The notes under the pieces were generated by a model that had not been told where the DNA came from, did not search any database, and worked only from the letters and a program-made list of their open reading frames with translations. DNA of 48,934 nucleotides. It comes from UBA3305 sp002373555. GTDB lineage: Bacteria; Bacillota; Clostridia; Lachnospirales; Lachnospiraceae. How positions within the stretch are numbered: position 1 is the first letter of the stretch; every line of letters starts with the position of its first letter. Below, piece by piece: positions 25,821-34,380 of the stretch. Location of the stretch: positions 1-48,934 of the forward strand of contig CAMOER010000020.1 of the NCBI GenBank assembly GCA_946612455.1, in the 5' to 3' direction. Position numbers and translations under genes: made by a program.

Positions 25821-26897
25821 ATGCAGGCAAAAGAACTGATACATCTTGAGAACATCTCCAAGTCCTTCGACGGAGAACTGGTGCTTGACGAACTCGATCT
25901 CACGATCCGGGAGAACGAATTCCTGACGCTTCTTGGCCCTTCGGGCTGCGGCAAATCCACCACGCTCCGGATCCTGGGCGGCTTCATTTCGCCTGACCAG
26001 GGCCGCGTGATCTTCGACGGACAGGATATCACGAATGTCCCGCCGAATAAGCGGAATCTGAATACGGTCTTCCAGAAATACTCTCTTTTCCCGCATATGA
26101 ATGTGGAGGATAATATCGCTTTCGGGCTCCGGATCTCTGGGAAGAGCGACGCCTATATCAAAGATAAGATTAAATATGCTCTGAAGCTCGTGAACCTGGA
26201 CGGATTCGAGAAGCGTTCCCCGCTGCTTCTGTCCGGCGGTCAGCAGCAGCGAATCGCGATCGCGCGAGCCATCGTCAATGAGCCGAGGGTCCTGCTGCTC
26301 GACGAGCCGCTCGGTGCGCTTGATCTCAAGCTCCGCCAGGACATGCAGTATGAACTGATCCGCCTGAAGAACGAGCTGGGCATTACCTTCGTTTACGTTA
26401 CGCATGATCAGGAAGAGGCCCTGACCATGTCGGATACGGTCGTTGTCATGAACCAGGGATATATCCAGCAGATGGGTACGCCCGAGGACATCTACAACGA
26501 ACCGGAGAATGCTTTCGTGGCCGACTTTATCGGCGATTCCAACATCATCGACGGCATCATGATCCATGATAAGCTGGTGGAGATCCTGGGCGTGAAGTTC
26601 GACTGCGTGGATTCCGGCTTCGGTGAATACAAGCCGGTCGACGTCGTGATCCGTCCGGAGGACGTTGTCCTGCGCGATCCGGGCAAGGGCATCATGGACG
26701 GCGTCGTCAGCCATATCATTTTCAAGGGCGTGCATTATGAGATGGAAGTCACGGCCGGCGGATTCGAATGGCTCGTACAGAGCACGGTCGGTCATCCGGT
26801 CGGTACCCCTGTGGGCATCTGGGTGGATCCTTTCAACATCCAGATCATGAACAAGCCCGAATCCGATGACGAGAAGGCAGTGGGGGTAGAAGAATGA
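25821..26897 (+). CDS. potA: Spermidine/putrescine ABC transporter ATPase PotA
   Basis: A 358-residue ATPase powering polyamine uptake. Walker A is GPSGCGKSTT (about residue 38). LSGGQQQRIAIARA is the ABC signature, LLLDEPLGALDLKLR Walker B with the D loop, and VTHDQEEALTMSD the H loop. A C-terminal TOBE-like domain (about 280-345) is typical of PotA/UgpC-type ATPases. The second of two nearby ATG codons is preferred because AAGAGG lies eight bases upstream of it. It overlaps potB by four bases. Confidence 0.95.
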   Translation: MQAKELIHLENISKSFDGELVLDELDLTIRENEFLTLLGPSGCGKSTTLRILGGFISPDQGRVIFDGQDITNVPPNKRNLNTVFQKYSLFPHMNVEDNIAFGLRISGKSDAYIKDKIKYALKLVNLDGFEKRSPLLLSGGQQQRIAIARAIVNEPRVLLLDEPLGALDLKLRQDMQYELIRLKNELGITFVYVTHDQEEALTMSDTVVVMNQGYIQQMGTPEDIYNEPENAFVADFIGDSNIIDGIMIHDKLVEILGVKFDCVDSGFGEYKPVDVVIRPEDVVLRDPGKGIMDGVVSHIIFKGVHYEMEVTAGGFEWLVQSTVGHPVGTPVGIWVDPFNIQIMNKPESDDEKAVGVEE

Positions 26898-27712
26898 ACA
26901 AAAGAAAGCTGCTTGCCGGACCGTATCTGGTCTGGGCGGCCGGGTTCATCATCCTGCCGCTGTTCATGATCCTGCTGTACGGATTTACGTCCGAAGACGG
27001 CGGATTTACATTCGCAAATATTGCCGCGATCGCCGATCCGATCCATCTGTCCGCGCTGGGACAGTCGATCGTAATCGCTGCCGGAAGCACGGTGATCAGC
27101 CTGCTCGTGGCCTATCCGCTGGCTTATGTGCTCAGCAAAAGAGCCTCCGGAAAGGCCAGCACGGTCATCATGATGTTCATCCTGCCGATGTGGATCAATT
27201 TCATGCTCCGCGTGCTGGCACTGCAGATGATCCTGGCGAATACCGGCATCCTGAACGGCATCCTCGGTTTCTTCGGCCTGGAGCCGCTGCATCTTCTGTA
27301 CAGCAGAAAAGCGATCCTGATCGGCATGACCTACGATTATCTGCCTTTCATGATCCTGCCGCTGTACAATGCGATGTGCAAGATCGACCGTGATCTGGTG
27401 GATGCGGCCGCGGATCTCGGCGCCGGAAGATTCATCATTTTCCGGAAAGTCATCCTGCCGCTTTCCATGCCCGGCGTGATCTCCGGGATTATCATGGTCT
27501 TCATCCCCAGCATTTCCGAATTCGCGATCGCCGATATCCTGGGCGGTTCAAAGATTTTGCTGATCGGAAATGTCATCGAACAGGAATTCAATCTGACCAA
27601 CAACTGGAACCTGGGCTCCGGCCTGTCGCTCGTGCTCATGCTGTTCATCTTCGTCAGCATGGCCGTCATGAATAAGACCGACGCGGATCAGGAGGCGCAG
27701 CTGTTATGGTAA
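26894..27712 (+). CDS. potB: Spermidine/putrescine ABC transporter permease PotB
   Basis: A 272-residue permease with six predicted membrane helices. The cytoplasmic coupling EAA-like loop reads DLVDAAADLGAGRFIIFRKVILPLSMPGV (about residues 170-198). PotB-type motifs include the N-terminal YLVWAAGFIILPLFMILLYGF and ISEFAIADILGGSKILLIGNVI. The ATG overlaps the potA stop and its own 3' end overlaps potC, so translation is coupled. Confidence 0.94.
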   Translation: MNKRKLLAGPYLVWAAGFIILPLFMILLYGFTSEDGGFTFANIAAIADPIHLSALGQSIVIAAGSTVISLLVAYPLAYVLSKRASGKASTVIMMFILPMWINFMLRVLALQMILANTGILNGILGFFGLEPLHLLYSRKAILIGMTYDYLPFMILPLYNAMCKIDRDLVDAAADLGAGRFIIFRKVILPLSMPGVISGIIMVFIPSISEFAIADILGGSKILLIGNVIEQEFNLTNNWNLGSGLSLVLMLFIFVSMAVMNKTDADQEAQLLW

Positions 27713-28521
27713 GCAAAGGACAGAAATTCCTGGAGAGATTTTATATCGGCTTCGTATTTTTCCTGCTGTATGCACCGATCCTGATCCTGATCGTGTGCTC
27801 ATTCAACGCATCCAAGGCCAGAACGGTCTGGGGCGGATTTACATTCGACTGGTATCGAAGCCTTGCGCAGAACGCGGAGGTCATGGACGCAGTGCGCACA
27901 TCGCTGGTGCTGACATTCTCGGCGGCGCTCATTGCCACCGTTCTCGGTACGCTCGCCTGCATCGGCATGACGGTCATGAAAAAGAATCACCAGAATATCA
28001 TCATGTCCGTGACCAATATTCCGATGCTGAACGCGGATATCGTGACCGGTATCGCGATCATGCTGCTGTTCGTGCGTTTTGCCGGGCTCGGTATGGTCTC
28101 CATGCTGGCCGCACATATCACACTGGGCGTGCCTTATGTCATCCTGAATGTCATGCCGAAGCTGAAGCAGACGAACCGCAGCGCATATGAAGCCGCGCTG
28201 GATCTCGGCGCGACACCGACGTATGCTTTCCGCAAGATCGTGCTGCCGGATATCATGCCGGGCGTGCTGTCCGGTTTCCTGTTGGCGTTCACGATCTCGC
28301 TGGACGATTTCGTGATCACTTATTTCACGAAAGGCCCCGGGATCAATACCATTTCGACCATGATCTACCAGCAGGTGCGGCGCGGAATCAATCCGGAAAT
28401 GTATGCGCTCTCGACCATTCTGTTCCTGCTGATCCTGATCGTGCTGTGGATCGTGAACCGGATCCAGAATGATGAGCCGAAGGCAGTGAAGGCACAGGCG
28501 AAAGGCAAGGTGGCGGCATGA
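27706..28521 (+). CDS. potC: Spermidine/putrescine ABC transporter permease PotC
   Basis: A 271-residue partner of PotB with six membrane helices. The EAA loop is EAALDLGATPTYAFRKIVLPDIMPGVLSG (about residues 163-191), followed by the PotC-typical LAFTISLDDFVITYFTKGPG. It overlaps potB by seven bases and potD by four. Confidence 0.95.
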   Translation: MVSKGQKFLERFYIGFVFFLLYAPILILIVCSFNASKARTVWGGFTFDWYRSLAQNAEVMDAVRTSLVLTFSAALIATVLGTLACIGMTVMKKNHQNIIMSVTNIPMLNADIVTGIAIMLLFVRFAGLGMVSMLAAHITLGVPYVILNVMPKLKQTNRSAYEAALDLGATPTYAFRKIVLPDIMPGVLSGFLLAFTISLDDFVITYFTKGPGINTISTMIYQQVRRGINPEMYALSTILFLLILIVLWIVNRIQNDEPKAVKAQAKGKVAA

Positions 28522-29612
28522 AAAGATTCGTGAAAAATGTTTCGCTTCTGGCTGTAATGCTGCTTATGCTGACTGTGCTGGCTTCGTGTGCCGGAGACGG
28601 TTCGGGCGCAGCCGGCGGGGAGACGGCCGCCGCAGGCGGAGAGAATACGCTCGTCGTCTTCAACTACGGCGACTATATCGATTCGGAAACATTATCCATG
28701 TTCACGGAAGAGACCGGCATCAAAGTGCAGTATGAGCAGTATGTGACGCCCGAGGACATGTATACGAAATATCAGTCCGGCGCGATCCCCTACGACGTCA
28801 TCTGCACATCGGATTACATCATTGAGAAGATGATCCAGGCCGGAGAAGTGCAGGAAATCGACCGCTCCGGTATGGAATATTATGACAATCTGGATCCGGT
28901 CTATCTGGATTTCTGCAAGGCTTTCGACCCGGAAAACAAATATGCCGTGCCGTATTTCTGGGGCACGGTCGGTATCTGCTACAATACGGCGCTGGTGGAC
29001 GAGGAGATCGACAGCTGGGATATCCTGTGGGATGAGAAGTATGCCGGGCAGCTGGTCATGGAGAACAGCATGCGCGACGCGTTCATCGTGCCGCTGAAGC
29101 TCGCCGGAAAGTCGATCAACACCAAGGATGAAGCTGAACTGCTGGAGGCGCAGGAACAGCTCAAGGTGCAGAAGCCGCTCGTCATGGCTTACATGGTGGA
29201 TGAGAGCCGCGACGCGATGATCGCGGGCGACGCCGCGATGGCGGTCATCTATTCCGGCGACGCGACCGCCGCTATGGAGTACAACGAGGATCTGGATTAT
29301 GTTGTGCCGCAGGAGGGAAGCAACATCTGGTTCGACTGCTGGTTCATCCCGGATTCCTGCAGGCATAAGGAGAACGCGGAGAAGTTCATCGACTTCATGA
29401 ACCGCGAGGATATCGCCGCGATGAATTTCGATTATGTTTATTACGGCACGCCGAATAAGGCGGTGTATGATTCATTGGATGAAGAGACCAAAGAGGATAC
29501 GACGATCTTCCCGGATGAGGAGGCACTGATGCGGTGCGAGGTGTACCAGTATCTGGGCGAAGAGACGGAGAAGTTCTATAACCGGCTGTGGAAGGAACTG
29601 AAGGCGTATTGA
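28518..29612 (+). CDS. potD: Polyamine-binding lipoprotein PotD
   Basis: A 364-residue substrate-binding lipoprotein of the PotABCD importer. The signal peptide ends in the lipobox LASC (Cys near residue 24), with a short Gly/Ala-rich tether. The mature part begins NTLVVFNYGDYIDSETL, as in PotD and PotF. DVICTSDYIIEKM, PYFWGTVGICYN and GDAAMAVIYSGDA are further family blocks. Residues that bind the polyamine amines in E. coli PotD were not mapped one by one. No terminator follows; the tandem repeats begin about 10 bases after its stop. Confidence 0.94.
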   Translation: MKRFVKNVSLLAVMLLMLTVLASCAGDGSGAAGGETAAAGGENTLVVFNYGDYIDSETLSMFTEETGIKVQYEQYVTPEDMYTKYQSGAIPYDVICTSDYIIEKMIQAGEVQEIDRSGMEYYDNLDPVYLDFCKAFDPENKYAVPYFWGTVGICYNTALVDEEIDSWDILWDEKYAGQLVMENSMRDAFIVPLKLAGKSINTKDEAELLEAQEQLKVQKPLVMAYMVDESRDAMIAGDAAMAVIYSGDATAAMEYNEDLDYVVPQEGSNIWFDCWFIPDSCRHKENAEKFIDFMNREDIAAMNFDYVYYGTPNKAVYDSLDEETKEDTTIFPDEEALMRCEVYQYLGEETEKFYNRLWKELKAY

Positions 29613-29622
29613 GGATGTTGTG

Positions 29623-30157
29623 AATTCCCACCCCTCTCTATCCTCCTTTTCGCATCGCGCGTTAGCGTCCTGCGGGTAGCATGACCTTACGGTCAGGAAC
29701 AGATAAGAGGAAAGAAGATAAAGGGAAAAAGCCCCGAAGGGCTAAAATAATATACCGAATAATCCCGGATAAAAGATGGAGTCTACTGCTGTGCAGTGGG
29801 CTCCTATTGTTTTGCACGCTCATACGCCGCGGGGCTTAAGAATAGGAGATTAATTAAGGAAAAGAGCCCGAAAAAGCACGTATTTCCGTGCTTTGCATGC
29901 ATCAATCTCTCTGTTTCTTTTCCGCTTTTGAAGAAAAGAAGATGGTGCGATGCTGTGCAGAATAGGATGGATGGAGCGTCCGATCTGCTTCGGATAAAAG
30001 ACTGTTTTAGGTTATCTGGAGCGTCCGCTCTGCTTCAGATATAAGACTGTTTTAGGTCATCTGGAGCGTCCGCTCCATGTTTAGCACACTTTTAAGGTCC
30101 GGCGAAGGACGAGGATAGAAGGAAGTGCGAATTTGAGGATAAGAGGGGGTGCGAATT
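29623..30157. repeat. ~535-bp element with imperfect terminal inverted repeats, copy 1
   Basis: Left end AATTCCCACCCCTCTCTATC; right end GATAAGAGGGGGTGCGAATT, its imperfect inverse. Inside are hairpins (GACC-TTAC-GGTC, AGCCC-CGAA-GGGCT, AAGCACG..CGTGCTT) and a ~45-bp minisatellite built on GGAGCGTCCGCTC near 30,000-30,080. A GTG-initiated 82-codon frame (29796-30044) shares its first ~45 residues with copy 2 but diverges afterwards, so it is probably not a gene. Confidence 0.75.
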
Positions 30158-30168
30158 AACATGTTGAA

Positions 30169-30678
30169 TATTCCCACCCCTCTCTATCCTCCTTTTCGCA
30201 TCGCGCGTTAGCGTCCTGCGGGTAGCATGACCTTACGGTCAGGAACAGATAAGAGGAAAGAAGATAAAGGGAAAAAGCCCCGAAGGGCTAAAATAATATA
30301 CCGAATAATCCCGGATAAAAGATGGAGTCTACTGCTGTGCAGTGGGCTCCTATTGTTTTGCACGCTCATACGCCGCGGGGCTTAAGAATAGGAGATTAAT
30401 TAAGGAAAAGAGCCCGAAAAAGCACGTATTTTCGTGCTTTGCATGCATCAATCTTTCCGTTCCTCTTCCGTTTTTGAAGAAGAGAAGAAATAGAAGATGG
30501 TGCGATGCTGTGCAGAATAGGATTAAAAAAAAATTTTTAGAGCGTTCACTTCGAATTGGAGGGAGAACAGTTTTGATTCATCTGGAGCGTCAGCTCCATG
30601 TTTAGCACACTTTTAAGGTCCGGCGAAGGACGAGGATAGAAGGAATTGCGAATTTGAGGATGATCGGGGGTGCGAATT
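30169..30678. repeat. ~510-bp element with imperfect terminal inverted repeats, copy 2
   Basis: A direct repeat of copy 1, about 546 bases further on, nearly identical for the first ~290 bases. It lacks the extra minisatellite units of copy 1 and ends GGGGGTGCGAATTAACATG like it. It abuts the Tn7-like remnant. No transposase is encoded, so it is MITE-like. Confidence 0.75.
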
Positions 30679-30702
30679 AACATGGAGCGTTCCGCTCCAG
30701 GG

Positions 30703-30821
30703 TAAGGGGGATGACAGAATATGTCTTCAAAACGGCATCTTAAGGGGGAAATGAGCCATTTTAAGATACCTAAGGGGGATTTTTTGATGCTAAGGGGGAC
30801 CTAAGGGGGAGTTAAGGGGGA
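30703..30821 (+). repeat. Six TAAGGGGGA motifs at the presumed Tn7-like left end
   Basis: TAAGGGGGA starts at 30703, 30741, 30771, 30791, 30802 and 30813, all in one orientation, with spacing shrinking from 38 to 11 bases toward tnsA. Clustered sites next to tnsA are what is expected of transposase-binding sites at the end of a Tn7-like element. The assignment is inferred from position. Confidence 0.55.
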
Positions 30822-30927
30822 TTATGCAGATAGTCGAACAAGCGATTTTCTTTATACTTCTTTTGTATTACTAAGAGGATTAATACATGGATTATATCAA
30901 TTCTGAAAAAAAGGAGGTTTGCGCGGC

Positions 30928-31293
30928 ATGAGAAAAAGAGACTGTCGTCACAGGTGTGAGAAACGTACTGTTCCAAAGTGTGAAGGGATCTGTAAGACCT
31001 TCGATGTGGTTCAGTCAAGGTATGCAGATGTCCTCTCGGAGAGAGAGGATATCCAGTCTTTCCGGACAAATGTCCCAATGGACGGATTGACCATCGGGGA
31101 ATATACATCGGATATCGTTGCGGTGAAAGCGGATGGATCTTTGCTGGTGCGTGAATGTACCCGAAGGGCAAATCTGCTGCGGACGAAAACATGTACACTG
31201 CTTGATGCTTCCAGAGAGTACTGGCTTCTGCGAGGTGTCATGGACTGGGGAATAGTCGTCGAGACAAAGGAGGATCACGATGAAGAAACTTGA
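30928..31293 (+). CDS. TnsA-like endonuclease of a Tn7-like element
   Basis: A 121-residue protein. RYADVLSEREDIQSFRTNVPMDG and IGEYTSDIVAVKADGSLLVRECTRR hold the acidic residues of a TnsA-type restriction-like fold (Glu, Asp, Glu-Cys), followed by LLDASREYWLLRGVMDWGIVVE. In Tn7-like elements TnsA cuts the 5' ends of the transposon. It is short compared with E. coli Tn7 TnsA (273 residues) and has Glu-Cys-Thr where a lysine is usual, so the assignment rests on these blocks plus the tnsB/tnsC neighbours. AAGGAGG precedes the ATG; the 3' end overlaps tnsB by 14 bases. Confidence 0.65.
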   Translation: MRKRDCRHRCEKRTVPKCEGICKTFDVVQSRYADVLSEREDIQSFRTNVPMDGLTIGEYTSDIVAVKADGSLLVRECTRRANLLRTKTCTLLDASREYWLLRGVMDWGIVVETKEDHDEET

Positions 31294-31862
31294 CTTGCTG
31301 ACCAATGGTACAGAGATCTGGCGTGTTCTGGATATCAAGGGCGGGAGCCTTTTGGTAATCGACTGCAGGAAAATGACCATGCCACGGTGGGTTTGTAAAG
31401 AATGCTTTGCAGAATATGTCCTTGCGGATGAAACAATCCTGCCGGAAACGATGACTTCGTCAGGAAATATCGATAGTGAGCCCTCTGCGTTATAAAGCAA
31501 GCGGTTTCACTGAAGAATATCTCCGGGGCGGATCTGTCACATGTGCATATAACCCGGATGACAGCAGCGTTGTCTGGCTTATCCGTGATGGAGAATACAT
31601 CTCGTTTACGCTGATTGAAAAGCGGTTTGAAGGCAAGCCAGTGGATAAGGTTGTGGAGATCAGAAAACGGCAACGTGCCTTAGTCCGCGCAGAGGAGGAG
31701 AACCGTCTGCAGGCAAGGGTGGATCTTGCAAACAGTATCGATGCTGTCACAGGCAGGATAACTCCCTCGTCAGATGCCAATTTGAAAAACATCCGCGAGA
31801 CAAGACAGAGGGAACGTAATCATAGTCATGTGGATTACTGGAATGAAAGGGGACTGGGATGA
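31280..31862 (+). pseudogene. tnsB remnant: N- and C-terminal parts, catalytic core deleted
   Basis: The first ~65 codons begin at 31280 behind AGGAGG. Near 31,470-31,490 the frame changes and sequence typical of the C-terminal end of a TnsB/Mu-type transposase follows (PLRYKASGFTEEYL, VTCAYNPDDSSVVWLIRDGE, FTLIEKRFEGKPVD). TnsB is normally about 600-700 residues; the ~400+ residues carrying the DDE catalytic domain are absent. The stop overlaps the tnsC start (ATGA), so the two ends are preserved as in an intact operon. Confidence 0.7.
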
Positions 31863-32521
31863 GAATATATCAGAGAGATGAGACTGCTTCAAGTGTGCTA
31901 ACAGGAGATGCTCTTCGTCGAAGACTGACTGTACTGCCGGCATATGACCCATGCGTGCGCGGGGCTGGTGCTTCTATCAGGCTGGAAGCACTGAATGATA
32001 TTTACGAAGTGTTTGTCCCGACGCAGATGTCGGTAGAGGTATATACCCGGATGAAACTGGCAGTATGTGCCTCCTTGAAAAAGAAAACCGGGAGGCAGGC
32101 AATTCAGCAGAGATATGCAAATCATCGGATGATAACGGGCGGGTCTTACCGAGGGATCGTCGGAGGATCTGATTCCTTCACTATCGTTGGAACCGCCGGT
32201 ATCGGAAAGAGTGTTTCCATTGGCAGGGCAATAAATCTCATCGAAGAGACAAATAGACTTACCGATGATTATCCGGTCATACCATGCCTGCAGGTACAGT
32301 GCCCGTTTGACTGTTCTTCGAGGGGACTGCTTCTCTCTATCCTTCGTTCCGTGGACTGCTTTCTAGGAAGCAGATACTACGAAACTGCTATCCGTGCTCG
32401 TGCAACGATTGATATGCTGATCGGATCTGTTTCAACGGTGGCAATGAACAATATAGGAATGATCGTGGTGGACGAAGTGCAGAATGTCATCGGGCATCGG
32501 AACGGTCTTATGAGAGCGTGA
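31859..32521 (+). pseudogene. tnsC remnant: AAA+ regulator truncated after Walker B
   Basis: A 220-codon frame with Walker A IVGTAGIGKSVSIGRA (about residue 110) and Walker B MIVVDEVQNVIG (about 201), the AAA+ ATPase core of TnsC, which passes target information to TnsB. In family members the sensor motifs and more than 100 further residues follow; here the frame ends 12 codons after Walker B, where it meets FGGY kinase sequence. Confidence 0.75.
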
Positions 32522-32661
32522 AAGCCTGCGTGGACACACTTGTCCATGTGACCGAACGTATCGAGCCGGATGCGGAGATCGCGGCCCGTTACGAAGAACG
32601 GTATCAGAAATTCCGGAAGATCTATCCGGCGATGAAGGAACTGTTTAAGGAACTGAAATAA
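32506..32661 (+). pseudogene. 3' end of an FGGY-family sugar kinase (xylulokinase-like)
   Basis: Fifty-one codons read SYESVKACVDTLVHVTERIE through KFRKIYPAMKELFKELK and a TAA. This is the end of an FGGY kinase of the xylulokinase type (the KV/VTE..EP...Y...Y..YR.LYPALK tail). No start, no ATP-binding or sugar-binding part. It is fused to tnsC sequence. It sits 35 bases before an isomerase gene, so it was once the kinase of a sugar operon. Confidence 0.75.
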
Positions 32662-32696
32662 GATTTTACATAATCAAAAATACAGGAGGAGTTACC

Positions 32697-34115
32697 ATGA
32701 TGACCAACATCCCTGAAGTGAAACTGGGAATGATCGCCGTATCCCGTGACTGTTTTGTGATCGCGCTTTCCGAAAGACGCAGAGCCGCGATCAAGGTTGC
32801 TTATAAGGGCGATCTATATGAGTGCCCGGTGACGGTCGAGAATGAGAATGACATGCTGAAAGCCGTAGAGGATGTAAAGGCTGCCGGCTGCAACGCGCTC
32901 GTTGTATTCCTCGGCAACTTCGGACCTGAGACGCCCGAAACACTGTTCGCCAAATATTTTGACGGTCCGGTCATGTTCGTGGCCGCCGCGGAAGGCGACG
33001 GAGATCTGATCGACGGCAGAGGCGACGCATACTGCGGCATGCTGAACTGCTCTTACAACCTCGGCATGAGACATCTGAAGGGCTATATTCCGGAATATCC
33101 CGTGGGAACAGCGGATGATATCGCCGGCATGATCTGTGATTTCGTTCCGATCGCGAGAGCGGTGATCGACGTTCAGAATCTGAAGATCATCACCTTCGGT
33201 CCCAGACCGCAGGATTTCTTCGCCTGCAACGCCCCCATCAAGGGCCTGTACGAGCTGGGCGTGGAGATCAAGGAGAATTCCGAGCTGGATCTGTTCGTGA
33301 GCTACAAGGAGCACGCGGGCGACGCGCGGATCCCGGATGTATGTAAGGATATGGCGGAAGAAATGGGCGAGGGAAGATATTATCCCGAAATGCTCGAGAG
33401 AATGGCGCAGTTCGAGCTTACCCTGCTTGACTGGGCGGAGGCGCACAAGGGCGCGCGCAAATATGTCGCTTTCGCCGACAAGTGCTGGCCGGCCTTCCCG
33501 GAGCAGTTCGGATTTGAGCCCTGCTTCGTGAACTCCAGACTGGCGAGCCGCGGTATCCCGGTATCCTGCGAAGTGGATATTTACGGCGCGCTTTCCGAGT
33601 ATATCGGCGCCTGCGTATCGGGCGATGCGGTCACGCTGCTTGACATCAACAATTCCGTACCGGCTTCCATGTATGAAGAGAGCATCAAGGGCAAGTTCGA
33701 CTATGTCCTGACCGATACGTTCATGGGATTCCACTGCGGCAATACGCCTTCCTGCAAGATGTGCGCGGACAGAGCGATCAAGTACCAGCTCATCCAACAC
33801 AGACTGCTCGAGCCGGCCGGCAGCGAGCCCGATTTCACCAGGGGCACGCTGGAAGGCGATATCGAGCCCGGCGAGATCACCTTCTACCGTCTGCAGTGCG
33901 ACAGCAACGGCGATCTGAGATCCTACATCGCGGAAGGTGAAGTCCTTCCTGTTGCCACACAGTCCTTCGGCGGCATCGGCATTTTCGCCATCCATGAGAT
34001 GGGAAGATTCTACCGCCACGTACTGATCCAGAAGAGATATTCTCATCACGGCGCGGTAGCATTCGGCCATCACGGAAAGGCCCTGTTCGAGGTATTCAAG
34101 TTCATGGGCGTATAG
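32697..34115 (+). CDS. L-fucose/L-arabinose isomerase-family protein, probably cut short by TAG
   Basis: A 472-residue protein of the L-fucose isomerase-like family, which interconverts aldoses and ketoses with a divalent metal. VVFLGNFGPETPE, AFADKCWPAFPEQFGFEPC and VSCEVDIYGALSEYIG are the family's central blocks and contain likely metal-binding acidic residues; GNTPSCKM and FGGIGIFAIHEMGRFY follow. AGGAGG precedes the ATG. The frame continues beyond the TAG at 34113 for 19 codons (DIAWNQPKSLPYPTENPFA) to a TGA at 34173-34175. That sequence looks like the family's own C-terminus, so the TAG is probably a nonsense mutation. The neighbouring kinase stub fits a sugar or sugar-acid pathway. Confidence 0.82.
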   Translation: MMTNIPEVKLGMIAVSRDCFVIALSERRRAAIKVAYKGDLYECPVTVENENDMLKAVEDVKAAGCNALVVFLGNFGPETPETLFAKYFDGPVMFVAAAEGDGDLIDGRGDAYCGMLNCSYNLGMRHLKGYIPEYPVGTADDIAGMICDFVPIARAVIDVQNLKIITFGPRPQDFFACNAPIKGLYELGVEIKENSELDLFVSYKEHAGDARIPDVCKDMAEEMGEGRYYPEMLERMAQFELTLLDWAEAHKGARKYVAFADKCWPAFPEQFGFEPCFVNSRLASRGIPVSCEVDIYGALSEYIGACVSGDAVTLLDINNSVPASMYEESIKGKFDYVLTDTFMGFHCGNTPSCKMCADRAIKYQLIQHRLLEPAGSEPDFTRGTLEGDIEPGEITFYRLQCDSNGDLRSYIAEGEVLPVATQSFGGIGIFAIHEMGRFYRHVLIQKRYSHHGAVAFGHHGKALFEVFKFMGV

Positions 34116-34271
34116 GATATCGCGTGGAACCAGCCGAAGAGCCTGCCGTATCCGACGGAGAATCCGTTCGCATGATCCGCAGAAAATAATCAACAGGAAT
34201 AAAGAATGCGAAAAACCCGGAGATCCACCGAAAACAGCCGAAAAATGGAACACAAACGAATTTTTGAAAAC

Positions 34272-34287
34272 TGGCACGATATTTGCT
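34272..34287 (+). promoter_or_regulatory. Sigma-54 (-24/-12) promoter of creatininase-family gene 1
   Basis: TGGCACG-ATAT-TTGCT matches the consensus TGGCACG-N4-TTGCW in every fixed base, with the correct ten bases between GG and GC. It lies about 94 bases before the start at 34381. Confidence 0.88.
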
Positions 34288-34380
34288 GTAATAATGACAG
34301 ATGCATATATCGTTACCGGATCCTCTCCTCCGGGAATACGGAGGAATAAAAATATCCATAAAAGAAAGGAATGCAGCATT

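Larger units (their letters stand above)
30703..32505 (+). mobile_element. Degraded Tn7-like transposon remnant
   Basis: A putative left end (TAAGGGGGA cluster) is followed by a short tnsA-like gene, a tnsB with its catalytic core deleted, and a tnsC cut off after Walker B. No tnsD/tniQ, no cargo, no right end. At about 32,505 the sequence switches to the end of an FGGY kinase gene. The element cannot transpose by itself. Confidence 0.75.

Noticed and set aside
29796..30605. Two short frames beginning MGSYCFARSYAAGLKNRR in the tandem elements
   Set aside because: They share ~45 residues because the DNA is duplicated, start with GTG without a ribosome-binding site, and diverge completely at their ends. 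Kept only as repeat content.
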